Shown piece by piece: positions 55,219-64,000 of a DNA stretch of 64,000 nucleotides. A program made the position numbers and the translations under genes. The first letter of the stretch is position 1; each line of letters opens with the position of its first letter. This DNA is from Gibbula magus (Eukaryota; Mollusca; Gastropoda; Trochida; Trochidae). The stretch is from contig OW388296.1 of the NCBI GenBank assembly GCA_936450465.1, forward strand, positions 17,154,526 to 17,218,525, in the 5' to 3' direction. The notes beneath the pieces were generated by a model. The model searched no databases. It was not told the DNA's origin and was given only the letters and a program-made list of their open reading frames with translations.

Positions 55219-56062
55219 AAAGAGCCATCAAGGATGTTAGTGTTTCCAATAAAAATAATTTTTTGGGAAAATAAACTTATAACATCTATTGCCAGAGAAA
55301 TCTTTTATCTACAACATGACATGTGAATAATAATTATCATATCACGACAATGTAATGAAATTTGGTTTCAAGGAAAAGTACCCCTTCAAGTAGCGCACTA
55401 AGGGTATCGTCATATAAACAGAATCCCCTTTATTGCGTAAAACGTTCTACACAACAGCAAACACTTCCAAAGCGTGAAGGCTCGTCTCTAGCGCCAGTCG
55501 CCATAACAACCCATGTGCTGCACGCGCTGCACATGCTTCTCTTGCAAGTTACCCTTGTCACAAATTACTGAATGTGACGATTGCTTTATAACAATGTTTC
55601 TAAATGTCCTGAGAATATACAAATTATAGCCTGCTTATGTACTTCTTATTGAGATAAGACCAGCAAATTATGACCAATTTTTACTCTCATTAATTAAAAA
55701 AATTCAAGCATAATACCTAGTTGGGTAACACAATTATTCCAATTCCTGTAGCAAATACATAATTAAATGAAATGGTAAATAAATATCCACCAAAAATTAT
55801 ATATTTCAATTTCTTTTAATGCTCATAAACTTTGTTATTCTTTCCTGTCTGCGTATACAGAGTGTGAGTTAGACCATAATGCTTTGCGCTTGAAAATAAT
55901 AGACTGGATCTATATTTAGACTGGAAAATACCTTTACTAATTAGCAAATTCTCGGCTTATTTTGGGTCGAACAAATTTGGGGAAAATTAAGTGTATACAT
56001 TTCACGGAGATAGATTTTTGGTTATTTTCCTATATGTTCATCAACATCCTTGATGGCTCTTT
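55219..56062. repeat. 845-bp segment bounded by a 20-bp inverted repeat
   Basis: AAAGAGCCATCAAGGATGTT at 55219-55238 recurs as its exact reverse complement at 56043-56062. It could be a transposon or a foldback of flanking DNA. It separates two copies of the end of NAPE-PLD exon 5. No coding frame in it has a recognised domain. Confidence 0.6.
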
Positions 56063-56145
56063 AAACTGTCCATCACAGGCAGGTCTCAATAGATTCCTCC
56101 ACTCTTACTGAGGATGTGAACTGCAGTCCAGCTCACTGTTGACTT
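56063..56145 (+). pseudogene. duplicated tail of NAPE-PLD exon 5 and 3' UTR
   Basis: AACTGTCCATCACAGGCAGG... and ...GAGGATGTGAACTGCAG here match AACTGTCCATCATGGGCAGG and ...GAAGATGTGTAGTGCAG at about 55129-55195, the last codons and 3' UTR of copy B. No upstream exons accompany it. It is a relic of local duplication, not a gene. Confidence 0.65.
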
Positions 56146-56528
56146 GCTATGGGAATCACTGGTGATTCACATGTTACCAGTCACCTAGATCTGCGACCAT
56201 CAAGTCACAAGCACACTCAATCTCTTAAAGTGACAGTACGACTGAAATAATATGAAATTCTTGGGGATGCATTTACTTAATTTTAATGCTCTTAAAAATA
56301 AGACCCTTACCAATGTCGTTTCAGTTACTTAAACTTCTATAGAAAGCAGTTTATAGTGCAACACAAATTTGATTCGATCAAGTTCTTTATACTAGGAACA
56401 GAGTTTTACCTGAGATTGTCACGGCAAGCATTGCATCGTCTATTTTGATGTATGAATGGTGAACAAATGTGTTTTATTTATCTCATCTATCCTACCGGTA
56501 TTCTTGTATGTGCTCAATGTTGTTGATA

Positions 56529-56529
56529 A

Positions 56530-56572
<43 letters not shown>

Positions 56573-56605
56573 ATGATGATATGTTGTTGAGGGCAATGAT
56601 GGTGT

Positions 56606-56637
<32 letters not shown>

Positions 56638-56652
56638 TTGATGATGATGAAT
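56529..56652. repeat. (GAT)n microsatellite
   Basis: About 40 GAT/GTT triplets with a short interruption, in the 3' flank of NAPE-PLD-B. The open frame through it (serine or histidine runs) is a by-product. Confidence 0.9.
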
Positions 56653-56741
56653 TGCTAGAATATGTCATATCATTGGATACCTCAATAGTATAATGTTGTG
56701 TACGTTTATCATTTAGCATTTATCGGAGTGCTTTTCATTAA

Positions 56742-57092
56742 CTGTAGGGGCAGTAGCACGTTTTTTCACTCAAATAAGTCGATGGAATATATTTTAAAAA
56801 CAATGTCACCAATAGTTAAACACCCTTCTCTCAAATCAGGTTAAAACATGAGTGTATATGATTCGGTAAAGCCTTGGGAATAGTTTTTGTCATAATAAAA
56901 TGTGTTCACAATAAAATGTCCGCCATGCAATTTGTGCTTTATACGCAACACCGTTATTAGCACTAAGGATAATTGGTTTGTGTAAGAAGATGTTTTACCC
57001 TCTAAGGTAAATATAAATGACATAAACTATCATTATAAATGGGAAATTTGGAGAGAAAAAAAATTTGAAAAAAAAAATGTGCTACAGCCCCT
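56742..57092. mobile_element. TTAA-flanked MITE, third member of the AGGGGCAGTAGCACG family
   Basis: TTAA at 56738-56741 and 57093-57096. The left end, TAGGGGCAGTAGCACG, is preceded by three extra bases; the right end is ATGTGCTACAGCCCCT. It is collinear with the inner copy at 44053-44407, with deletions. Confidence 0.82.
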
Positions 57093-57096
57093 TTAA

Positions 57097-58552
57097 CCCT
57101 GCTTTGCTTTGAGTAATTTGATTTATGACATGATTGAATAATGGAGCTCAACTCCCTGAAGAAGATTGCTTTGACTGTGATTTTTAATGCCAGAGTTCAT
57201 CAACTTTTATACAGCTGAAATTACTCCATGGGCATTTTAAATGTACCTCATTTGTGATATTTGTTGTTTGTAGAATGTTTGAAAAATGTTATTAAAGTAT
57301 CATTGATTATATCCATTATCATTAGTGAATGCAGAGGGGAGTCCAGGGGGTTCAAGCAACGTCTCCTGCATAACTAGAGTAGTTAATTAGTGAACCCCCA
57401 AGTTTGAGAATTGTCCAAGCAATATTATTATTCAATACTTTTTTGCTGTATTTTGTTGTACATGTGTTCAAATATAAGATACATGGCTGAATGAAAGCAC
57501 GCATCTGTCGTCTCAAGGAGAGGTCATTACTTAAAAAGTACGGACTTGAGATGACAGATCTTGCTGCATAATATTTGTTATAGTTTTTTTCTACTATATT
57601 CTGTTGGTTTTTTTAAACCTCAAACAAAGTTGTTTTGGGGTATTTCAAGTTTCCTCAATGAGAGTAAGATTACCTCTTAGTCTGGAAACCAATGTTTGAT
57701 TTATTTATTCATATAAACAACAACTGTTATTTAATTTATCTATAATATTTAGTAAAATAATTTAAGCTTTGGACCTGATTGATTTTGAAATTTATAAGTT
57801 GAAGATACTGAAGTTGTTATTTATATATGTTTTGTAGACATAACGTGAAGAAAAGTACTAAACATGTTTTTGACGTGTTTAAAAAACATGTGTTTGATGA
57901 TTTTAAAGAAAGATTGTTTCATGTTTGATTTTACAATTTTCACATGTTTTTGACTAATTTTATTGCAAGAATACAATAAATATCATATGATCATGTTACT
58001 GTCTTGTGTTGTATATGTGTGATCATCACAATTATAACTATCTTTGACAACAGTTTATAAGCAAGCTATGATGTGCCATATGGCCCATCTAGGCTGAAAT
58101 TTGTGACTGTGTAAGAAAGAAGTTGAATATCCATAAAAACTGAACTATTTGTTCACCCAGGGGATTGTAAAATTAAATACATGCAAATAGTTTCAAAAGG
58201 GGGGGGGGTTCGAAACACTTATCCTCTCCTCTTGATTTTCCACTGCATGAATAGATCGAACAAATAGAAAATAAATCTGAAAAATGTCCATGTCGTATAC
58301 CAATAATTTGTGACTTGAGTCTAATAACTGTGTTGTGTCTTTGGGGAAGGCACTTCATCCTAGTTGCACTCAGTCCACCCAGCTGTTAAATAGGTACCTG
58401 AACACAGAAAGTATGGATGTGCTTAGTAACAGCACTGAAAGTACAATACCTTTATGGTAATAATACAAATTGTCACATGTGCACTTTTAACATGCTATTC
58501 AGTGTGGCAGGGTGAGGTCAATAGCGTTCCTACTAGCTTGGACTAGTGGGAT
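57097..58552. other. intergenic, nothing recognised
   Basis: AT-rich DNA downstream of NAPE-PLD-B, with a short poly-G at 58199-58208. No supported gene or repeat. Confidence 0.4.
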
Positions 58553-58623
58553 GTCCCTTTAGCTCAACTGGTAGAGCGTCTGACTCTCACTCGGAGGTCC
58601 CGGGTTCGAATCCCCCTGGATGT
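58553..58623 (+). repeat. tRNA-like sequence, CTC anticodon, acceptor stem not paired
   Basis: The D arm (GCTCAACTGGTAGAGC) and anticodon arm (TCTGA-CTCTCAC-TCGGA) fold well, and GGTTCGAATCCC is a perfect B box. The first seven bases do not pair with the last seven, and two T-stem pairs are C-C. It is probably the head of a SINE family or a tRNA pseudogene, not a working tRNA-Glu gene. Confidence 0.6.
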
Positions 58624-59860
58624 TGAATTTGTATTTTCACTCCTGCTACATCAGCATGGAGATAGTGCTATACAATTAAACTTTTGTTATATAAAATTCA
58701 AAATTCTTTAATACAATATTGATAGAGGAGGTTCAAAAATGGATGTTAATTAATTTCTCTCTGATCTCTGATCTTTGATCTTTGGTATTAAAAACATATG
58801 TATATATAGGATTAATCACAATTCAATTAAATAGAAATGTGTGCTGTGGATGGTAGAAATAATTTCTTTATTGCTGAAAGCATTTGAAAGTATAAATGAT
58901 ATATCAAATGTATTATAAGAAATTGTACGTGGACCCTGTAACCTTTAGCACAATAAATGAAAAACACTTGTGACAAGTTCAAGTATAGAATTGGATATGA
59001 AAAAATATTCACATAAAATCCAAAATATATTATGACAGAATCTATAAAACATAAGAATTTGTTAACCACATGAGTTCAATTGTGAACTGAGTTATAAAAT
59101 ATACACAATGTGAACTCATTCATTTTTCGTCACAAAACACGATCCGACTTTTCGAAACACCCACTCTTCCGGGCAAAATTGTAATATTTCTAGCAGCCGA
59201 TGAAAATAGCACAAACAGCATCATAATGTGTTGGATCGATTATTAATGCTTTTGACAGGTTGGTTAGGACATTTGCATGTTAATTGGCAGTAATTGTAAA
59301 TTATGTTGTTAATCTGCAAGAATGTGCAATGTGTGTAAATTCCTTTCTTTCTCTTTCAAATTCAACTTTGTACCGTCTTATGTGTCACCTGCCATGACTT
59401 GGTTCTTTTCTTAGGTACAACTACAAGTAGGCAGTGCATTATGCCGGTTATTCCCACCTGGAAGATTTGCGATGTAACATATTGTATTTATCTGATGAAA
59501 TGTAGAGTATTGTTGCACATTACAAAGTGATACATTGTAAGTATATGTACGAAGTTATTACATACGATTTGTACTGCTAACAGTATTGTAATTCATTTTG
59601 TCATATGTTTGTTGTAAATGTTGTTCATTTCATATTTGCTTTCTATTTCCATCCGTCTTATTTTCAGTTTTTCTAATTTGGATAACAGTGACTCATAACC
59701 ATATGTGTTTAGAAATTATCAGTTGATCCATGAACAGGCTGCCCAATCTACTCAAAATATCAACATCGGTTTTAGGATCATATTTGTGAGTTTTTAAAAT
59801 AGTGAATTATTGAAATTGTACAATAATATCAATATAATAGATTCTTTCAACTTATTTCAT
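58624..59860. other. intergenic, nothing recognised
   Basis: AT-rich. If the preceding tRNA-like block is a SINE head, its body would lie in the first ~150 bp. No other copy in this window confirms that. Confidence 0.4.
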
Positions 59861-59870
59861 TCAACAAGTC

Positions 59871-60171
59871 GGGGACGGGATAGCGCAGTGGTTAGCACGT
59901 TCGGCTTCGGATCACTTTGAGGTCTGGGGTTTGAATCCCGCCAGGGGCACGGCAACTTTGTCTGCAGTAGAAAACTGTTCTACACACAGTAAGGTTTGGA
60001 TGCAATGATACACTGAATTTCAGCGTAGTACCACCCATTGTTCGCTAGTTCGAGCCGATGCTCGCAGGTTTCACAGCAGTGCATAGCCTCCTTGCCATAA
60101 TACTAGCAGCCGCGATATAAGTGAAATACTCTTGAAAGCGGCGTTAAACCCCAACTCACTCACTCACTCAA
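59871..60171 (+). repeat. full-length tRNA-headed SINE
   Basis: Target-site duplication TCAACAAGTC at 59861-59870 and 60172-60181. The tRNA-like head has an A-box region (TAGCGCAGTGGTTAGCACG) and B box (GGGGTTTGAATCCC), the body begins GGCACGGCAACTTTG, and the tail is GCGGCGTTAAACCCC followed by (ACTC)n. A full copy with intact duplication indicates fairly recent retroposition by a LINE. Confidence 0.95.
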
Positions 60172-60181
60172 TCAACAAGTC

Positions 60182-61860
60182 AATTTCATACCAAGGTCAA
60201 ATGTTAGAATATACCAGAGACCATACAATTTGATGGTCTCTGAATATACAATATAACTAAGACAATGAAGTTGTATAAATTCATAAAATGTTACCTAAAT
60301 CTATTCTCATTATTTATAAAATTCATCATTTTAATTTCCAAAATTGGCAAAGGCAACTTCAGATGTCATACAGAGTCCGATAAATACAAAAAAACATTTA
60401 ACTTGTTCCCAGATGAGTTTAATTTCTATCCTATCATTCCTGCCTAAATTATGTAGTGGATATATTAAGTTCGCAAGAAGTTTTATTGTTTATTTTCAGC
60501 ACAAATCCAGTGTTAATCGATAACTTTGTTGGTTTGGAGAATCTCCTGACATTATTTTGACAAATTTGGAGACAAAAAATGAGACTCAGAATCCCTTCTA
60601 AATAAGATATTGCCAAATTTTACCAACCAACTGGAAAAAGGATAAGAAATGATTACAGACATTTTGCAAAATAAAATCTGTGATCCAAGTCACTAATTTT
60701 CTCTGGCCATATTACAGTATTAGTTATTCACAACATTACTACAGTATTATTTCACACCTGCATGCTATCAGGGTCATCGCCTTGATTTTTTTTTCTAAAG
60801 TTTAATATTTCGGAATATCCCCTATAAGTTCATGTTGCATATTTCCTATACACTGTAAATACCAATTCAATATGTGAATGTAAACATACCTCATGATTAA
60901 TTGTTTTAAACGTTTAACATTTATGAAAATCTGTCAAAGGCTCTTCAACCGTTTAAATATTGAGTTTATGATGGATGCATGCATGTGTGTTGTGTTGCTA
61001 TGCTTCGTTATGTAAGATATTTGGCAAACTAGATGTCTTCATGTGACACAAATATAGATGGTATGATTGGGTATTATTTGACAAAATAGAAGTTCAAATA
61101 GTCCAAATTTGAAATGAAAGTTCCATCTCTTTTCATGCATCTTGCCTCACTAAGCTACTACAAACACCCTGATTCCCTGAGCCCTATAACTGTCGTTTTG
61201 CTGTAGGATTGTCATCGCTGAACCGCAAAATATCACATGTCATAATTTGAACGTCAACAATTTCTTGTCGGTTCTCTTATCCTGGTACTGTCCCTTTGCT
61301 CAGAAGGAAGTTTGTTCATTGGCTGGTTATTTATATCCATATATACAACAGTTTTAGGCCTGGGGGAGTCCACTGTATTATAGTAGGGGAAACAAATACA
61401 CTGATGGATCAGCAATATTTGGATGGAAATTTTTTTTAATGCACTCCTCCCTCTTTTTATTTGTTTCTAACGAAGTTAAAAAGAAAGTCCTACCTTCCTC
61501 TTCACTTTTGAAAAAAAATTCCCCGAGAAACATTTCATTCACACAGTCAATTGGGGGCCATGTGTTGGTCCTTCTGTCCCCTTCAGCTCTATTAGTCCAG
61601 TATAATCACCCTACAACATTTAATTACTGAATTCAACATGCTCAGAATAGTCAGAATATGTGTGTTTATAAGTTGGATAAAGGTCATCCTCATTTACTCG
61701 TAGGATTATATTCCAATCGATACAGCCCTCGAGACATTTCAAAACTATTTCGTAATCTGGATTAGCTGCATGGACTTATTTAAGAGTGATCACATCATCT
61801 CTAGAACACAGAGTGATTTATGTTTAAGTTTTTGAAGGGCATTTAGAGGTGGAATACATA
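60182..61860. other. intergenic, nothing recognised
   Basis: A small hairpin (CAGAGACCAT...ATGGTCTCTG, 60215-60242) is the only structure noted. No coding region is supported. Confidence 0.4.
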
Positions 61861-61874
61861 AGAAAACAAGCTTC

Positions 61875-62335
61875 TCTGGATAACGGGGGGGGGGGGGGCG
61901 GGATAGCGCAGTGGTTAGCGCGTTCATCTTCGGATCAAGAGGTCCGGGGTTTGAATCCCGCCAGGGGCACAGCAACTTTGTCTGCAGTAGAGAACTGTTC
62001 TACACGCAGTAAGGTTTGGGTGCAATGCTACACTGAATTTCAGCGTAGTACCACCCATGGTTCGCTAGTTCCAGCAGATGCTCGCAGGTTTCACCGCAAA
62101 GCATAGCCACATGGCGATGCAGGCTTTCTCCCTGCCATAATACTAGCAGCCGTGATATAAGTGAAATACTCCTGAAAGCGGCGTTAAACACCAACTCACT
62201 CACTCACTCACTCTGGATAACGACTTCTATATTATGAACATACACAACATTTCGGAGTATATGCTTACTCCTTCATTAGGTGGAATCCCAAAATATTGTT
62301 TATGTTCACAATAAAGTTGTTATCCAGAAAAGGTT
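61875..62335. repeat. palindromic MITE-like repeat split by a SINE
   Basis: Without the SINE, TTCTCTGGATAACGACTTCT is matched by AAAGTTGTTATCCAGAAAAG at the right, with ATTTCGGAGTATATGCTTAC and CTCCTTCAT inside. It is the same family as 7362-7506. The SINE target-site duplication lies within the left arm. Confidence 0.75.
61886..62211 (+). repeat. full-length tRNA-headed SINE
   Basis: Target-site duplication TCTGGATAACG at 61875-61885 and 62212-62222. It starts with a run of G, then GGATAGCGCAGTGGTTAGCG, B box GGGGTTTGAATCCC, the body, and GCGGCGTTAAACACC plus (ACTC)n. The tail is about 210 bp upstream of the NAPE-PLD-C start. Confidence 0.95.
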
Positions 62336-62418
62336 TTTTCTTCATTTATGTTTATATTATTTAATTTATAGTTTGCTGGTTTTGTATGATTTACAGCTTG
62401 TTGATAAGCTCCACTAAA

Positions 62419-64000
62419 ATGGCATCGTCAGAGGAGAGACGTATTCCTCCCTCGGATTCCGAGACTTCCATGGCGACGTCGCTTGGGGACGAGTTTACAC
62501 GTTCTGTGCAGAAAAATGGCCTCTTTAGGAACCCATGGTCTACATGGAAACAAATAAAGACCTCAAATGCTCTCAAGTTCTTCTTGATAGAGAAGGATAG
62601 CAGCGATATTCCAGGAACACAGGTAAGATACATTCGATAGACTCTATACATTTGAGAAAATGTGCAACATTTGAGTGTGAAATATTTATAACTATATGCT
62701 TTTAATGGACGTGAAGTTTATTTGAAAGAATAAATCTGTATAGGTGATGAATTTTAATATAGACATTTTTTTAATATAAGATGCTTTGCACTTACGTCTT
62801 CTTACATGATGTGTAATTTTCAATCTTTTATTTCAAAATTAAAATCTTAGACTTTCGAGGTACGTTGGTTACATTGTTTCATAAAATAATAATTGTCATA
62901 ATATGCTTGATGTTTTATGTACCTTCTTAACATGTATTGTGATCAAGCTGATAGGAGCTCCCTATAACAAGTCGCCAAACTCTTCAATCATAACTGTAGG
63001 AAACATTTCAATGTCACTGACTTACCAATTTTACCTTAGACTCGCCCAAAAATCACCATGCAGAGAGTCTTTGGCATGGTTCTCAAAAATATTAACTATA
63101 AAATAGGATTTACTTTCACACAGAGATCTGACATTTAGTTTTAAAAACTGCCATAAGTTGTTGCCTTATTGTCTCTAAAAAGATTTTCTCCTGATGATAC
63201 TCTGACTGTTATCTGAGACTCCACCAACTGGGTGTGTCAAATCTCAACAGGTCATGTTGTCTCACAGGGACTTATTTCCCAGAAGCTTTTGTCATATGTT
63301 TGGTTCCTGTTGTAATATATAATCAATCAGATTATTGCATGATGCTGTTGATAATCATCTTAGCTAGGATTTTCTAAGTGATTGATTATCCAGTCAACTC
63401 TATCATGTTGTTTACATAGTTTATTCCTTCAGAAAGCATGGCGATTTTATCATGAACTATATGTCCCTGTATTCTGTAAAAAGTCCCACTTTCCAAAAAC
63501 AAAAAAAGAACTCAAATCAGTTGGAGAATTGCATCTTCTTATTCACAAATAATTAAGCTGTAACCTTGATTAAGCCTGCATTCTGTGTGTACTCAAAGAA
63601 TTATAAGGAAGTGGGTTTCCTCAAAATTACTGCATAATTTAAGCAACTAAACAGCTTTCTGTAGCTCCGAGTACCAGAAATTCCAATAAAAACATGATAA
63701 ACAACATCTGAGGGATGAGGGTTCCCGACTTCCCATGAATCTACATATTTCTGTGGTTAGAGAATATTTCTTTCATAAGTCCACAGTCTGAATAGCTTCA
63801 GGCTTCATGGCTTTGTCAATGATTTTTTCCCCTGAAAATTGATTTTCTAACCATGAAACAGGTTCAAGTTATTTGACTCCAACCCATTGCAGCATTTGAA
63901 ACAATTATAATACAAAATTTTGAAGATAGTCACATTTATTTCCTTGCAGGAGCTAGATAAACACTTGCCGGTTGTATCACCGAATATGGAGGAGTTTCTC
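62419..64000 (+). CDS. N-acyl-phosphatidylethanolamine-hydrolysing phospholipase D, copy C (partial, runs off the window)
   Basis: Third tandem paralogue. Exon 1 (62419-62622) encodes 68 residues, with the family motif NGLFRNPWSTWK at 33-44 and SSDIPGTQ before the donor. Exon 2 starts at 63950 after a TTCCTTGCAG acceptor and reads ELDKHLPVVSPNMEEFL to the window edge. The exon 1/2 boundary has the same phase as in copies A and B. The N-terminus is longer and Ser/Glu-rich. An in-frame ATG lies 33 bp upstream at 62386, but an acceptor-like TTTACAG at 62391-62397 follows it, so I prefer 62419. The catalytic exons are beyond the window, so activity cannot be judged. Confidence 0.92.
62623..63949. 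other. intron 1 of NAPE-PLD-C, nothing recognised
   Basis: AT-rich intron without transposon boundaries that I can support. Confidence 0.5.

Noticed and set aside
56492..56719. Serine/histidine-run protein
   Set aside because: It is translation of a (GAT)n microsatellite, with no flanking coding signal.
58553..58623. Functional tRNA-Glu (CTC) gene
   Set aside because: The anticodon and D arms fold, but the acceptor stem and part of the T stem do not pair. Better explained as a tRNA-derived repeat or pseudogene.

Overview
The window is animal nuclear DNA: two conserved spliced gene families, consensus GT-AG introns, and an AT-rich non-coding background packed with interspersed repeats. The tRNA-headed SINE whose tail reads GCGGCGTTAAAC followed by (ACTC)n is a type I associate with molluscs, especially gastropods, so I suggest a mollusc or close lophotrochozoan. 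That placement is inference. Layout: 1-6.1 kb is intergenic, with a SINE piece, a Helentron/HINE-like element and a second SINE. 6.1-16.5 kb is a complete 14-exon gene on the minus strand for the beta subunit of the mitochondrial processing peptidase (PMPCB); I could join all exons in frame to 481 codons plus stop. Intron 1 holds a 5'-truncated CR1/L2/Jockey-type LINE. 19.4-64 kb carries three tandem plus-strand paralogues of N-acyl-phosphatidylethanolamine phospholipase D (NAPE-PLD): copy A (19390-41453, 341 aa), copy B (50715-55168, 346 aa) and copy C (62419 to beyond the edge). PMPCB and NAPE-PLD-A are head to head, an order I also recall from vertebrate chromosomes. The two enzymes have no known shared pathway: MPP cleaves mitochondrial presequences in the matrix, while NAPE-PLD releases N-acylethanolamines at membranes. 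Their proximity looks like ancient synteny, with local expansion of the NAPE-PLD side. NAPE-PLD-A is stretched to 22 kb by transposons. Intron 3 contains two almost identical 6.16-kb piggyBac elements in opposite orientation. Each is bounded by TTAA and carries an intact 677-aa transposase, and 1.77 kb separates them. Intron 4 holds a degenerate third relative whose empty site dates a HINE-like insertion. Downstream lie a Penelope-like element with its own 198-bp insertion, nested TTAA-flanked MITEs, a pogo-like MITE and several long hairpins. The most unusual local structure is a minisatellite directly after exon 1 of NAPE-PLD-B. It has repeated the exon's own 5' splice-site sequence eight more times. 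I see no CRISPR, operon, rRNA or convincing functional tRNA gene.
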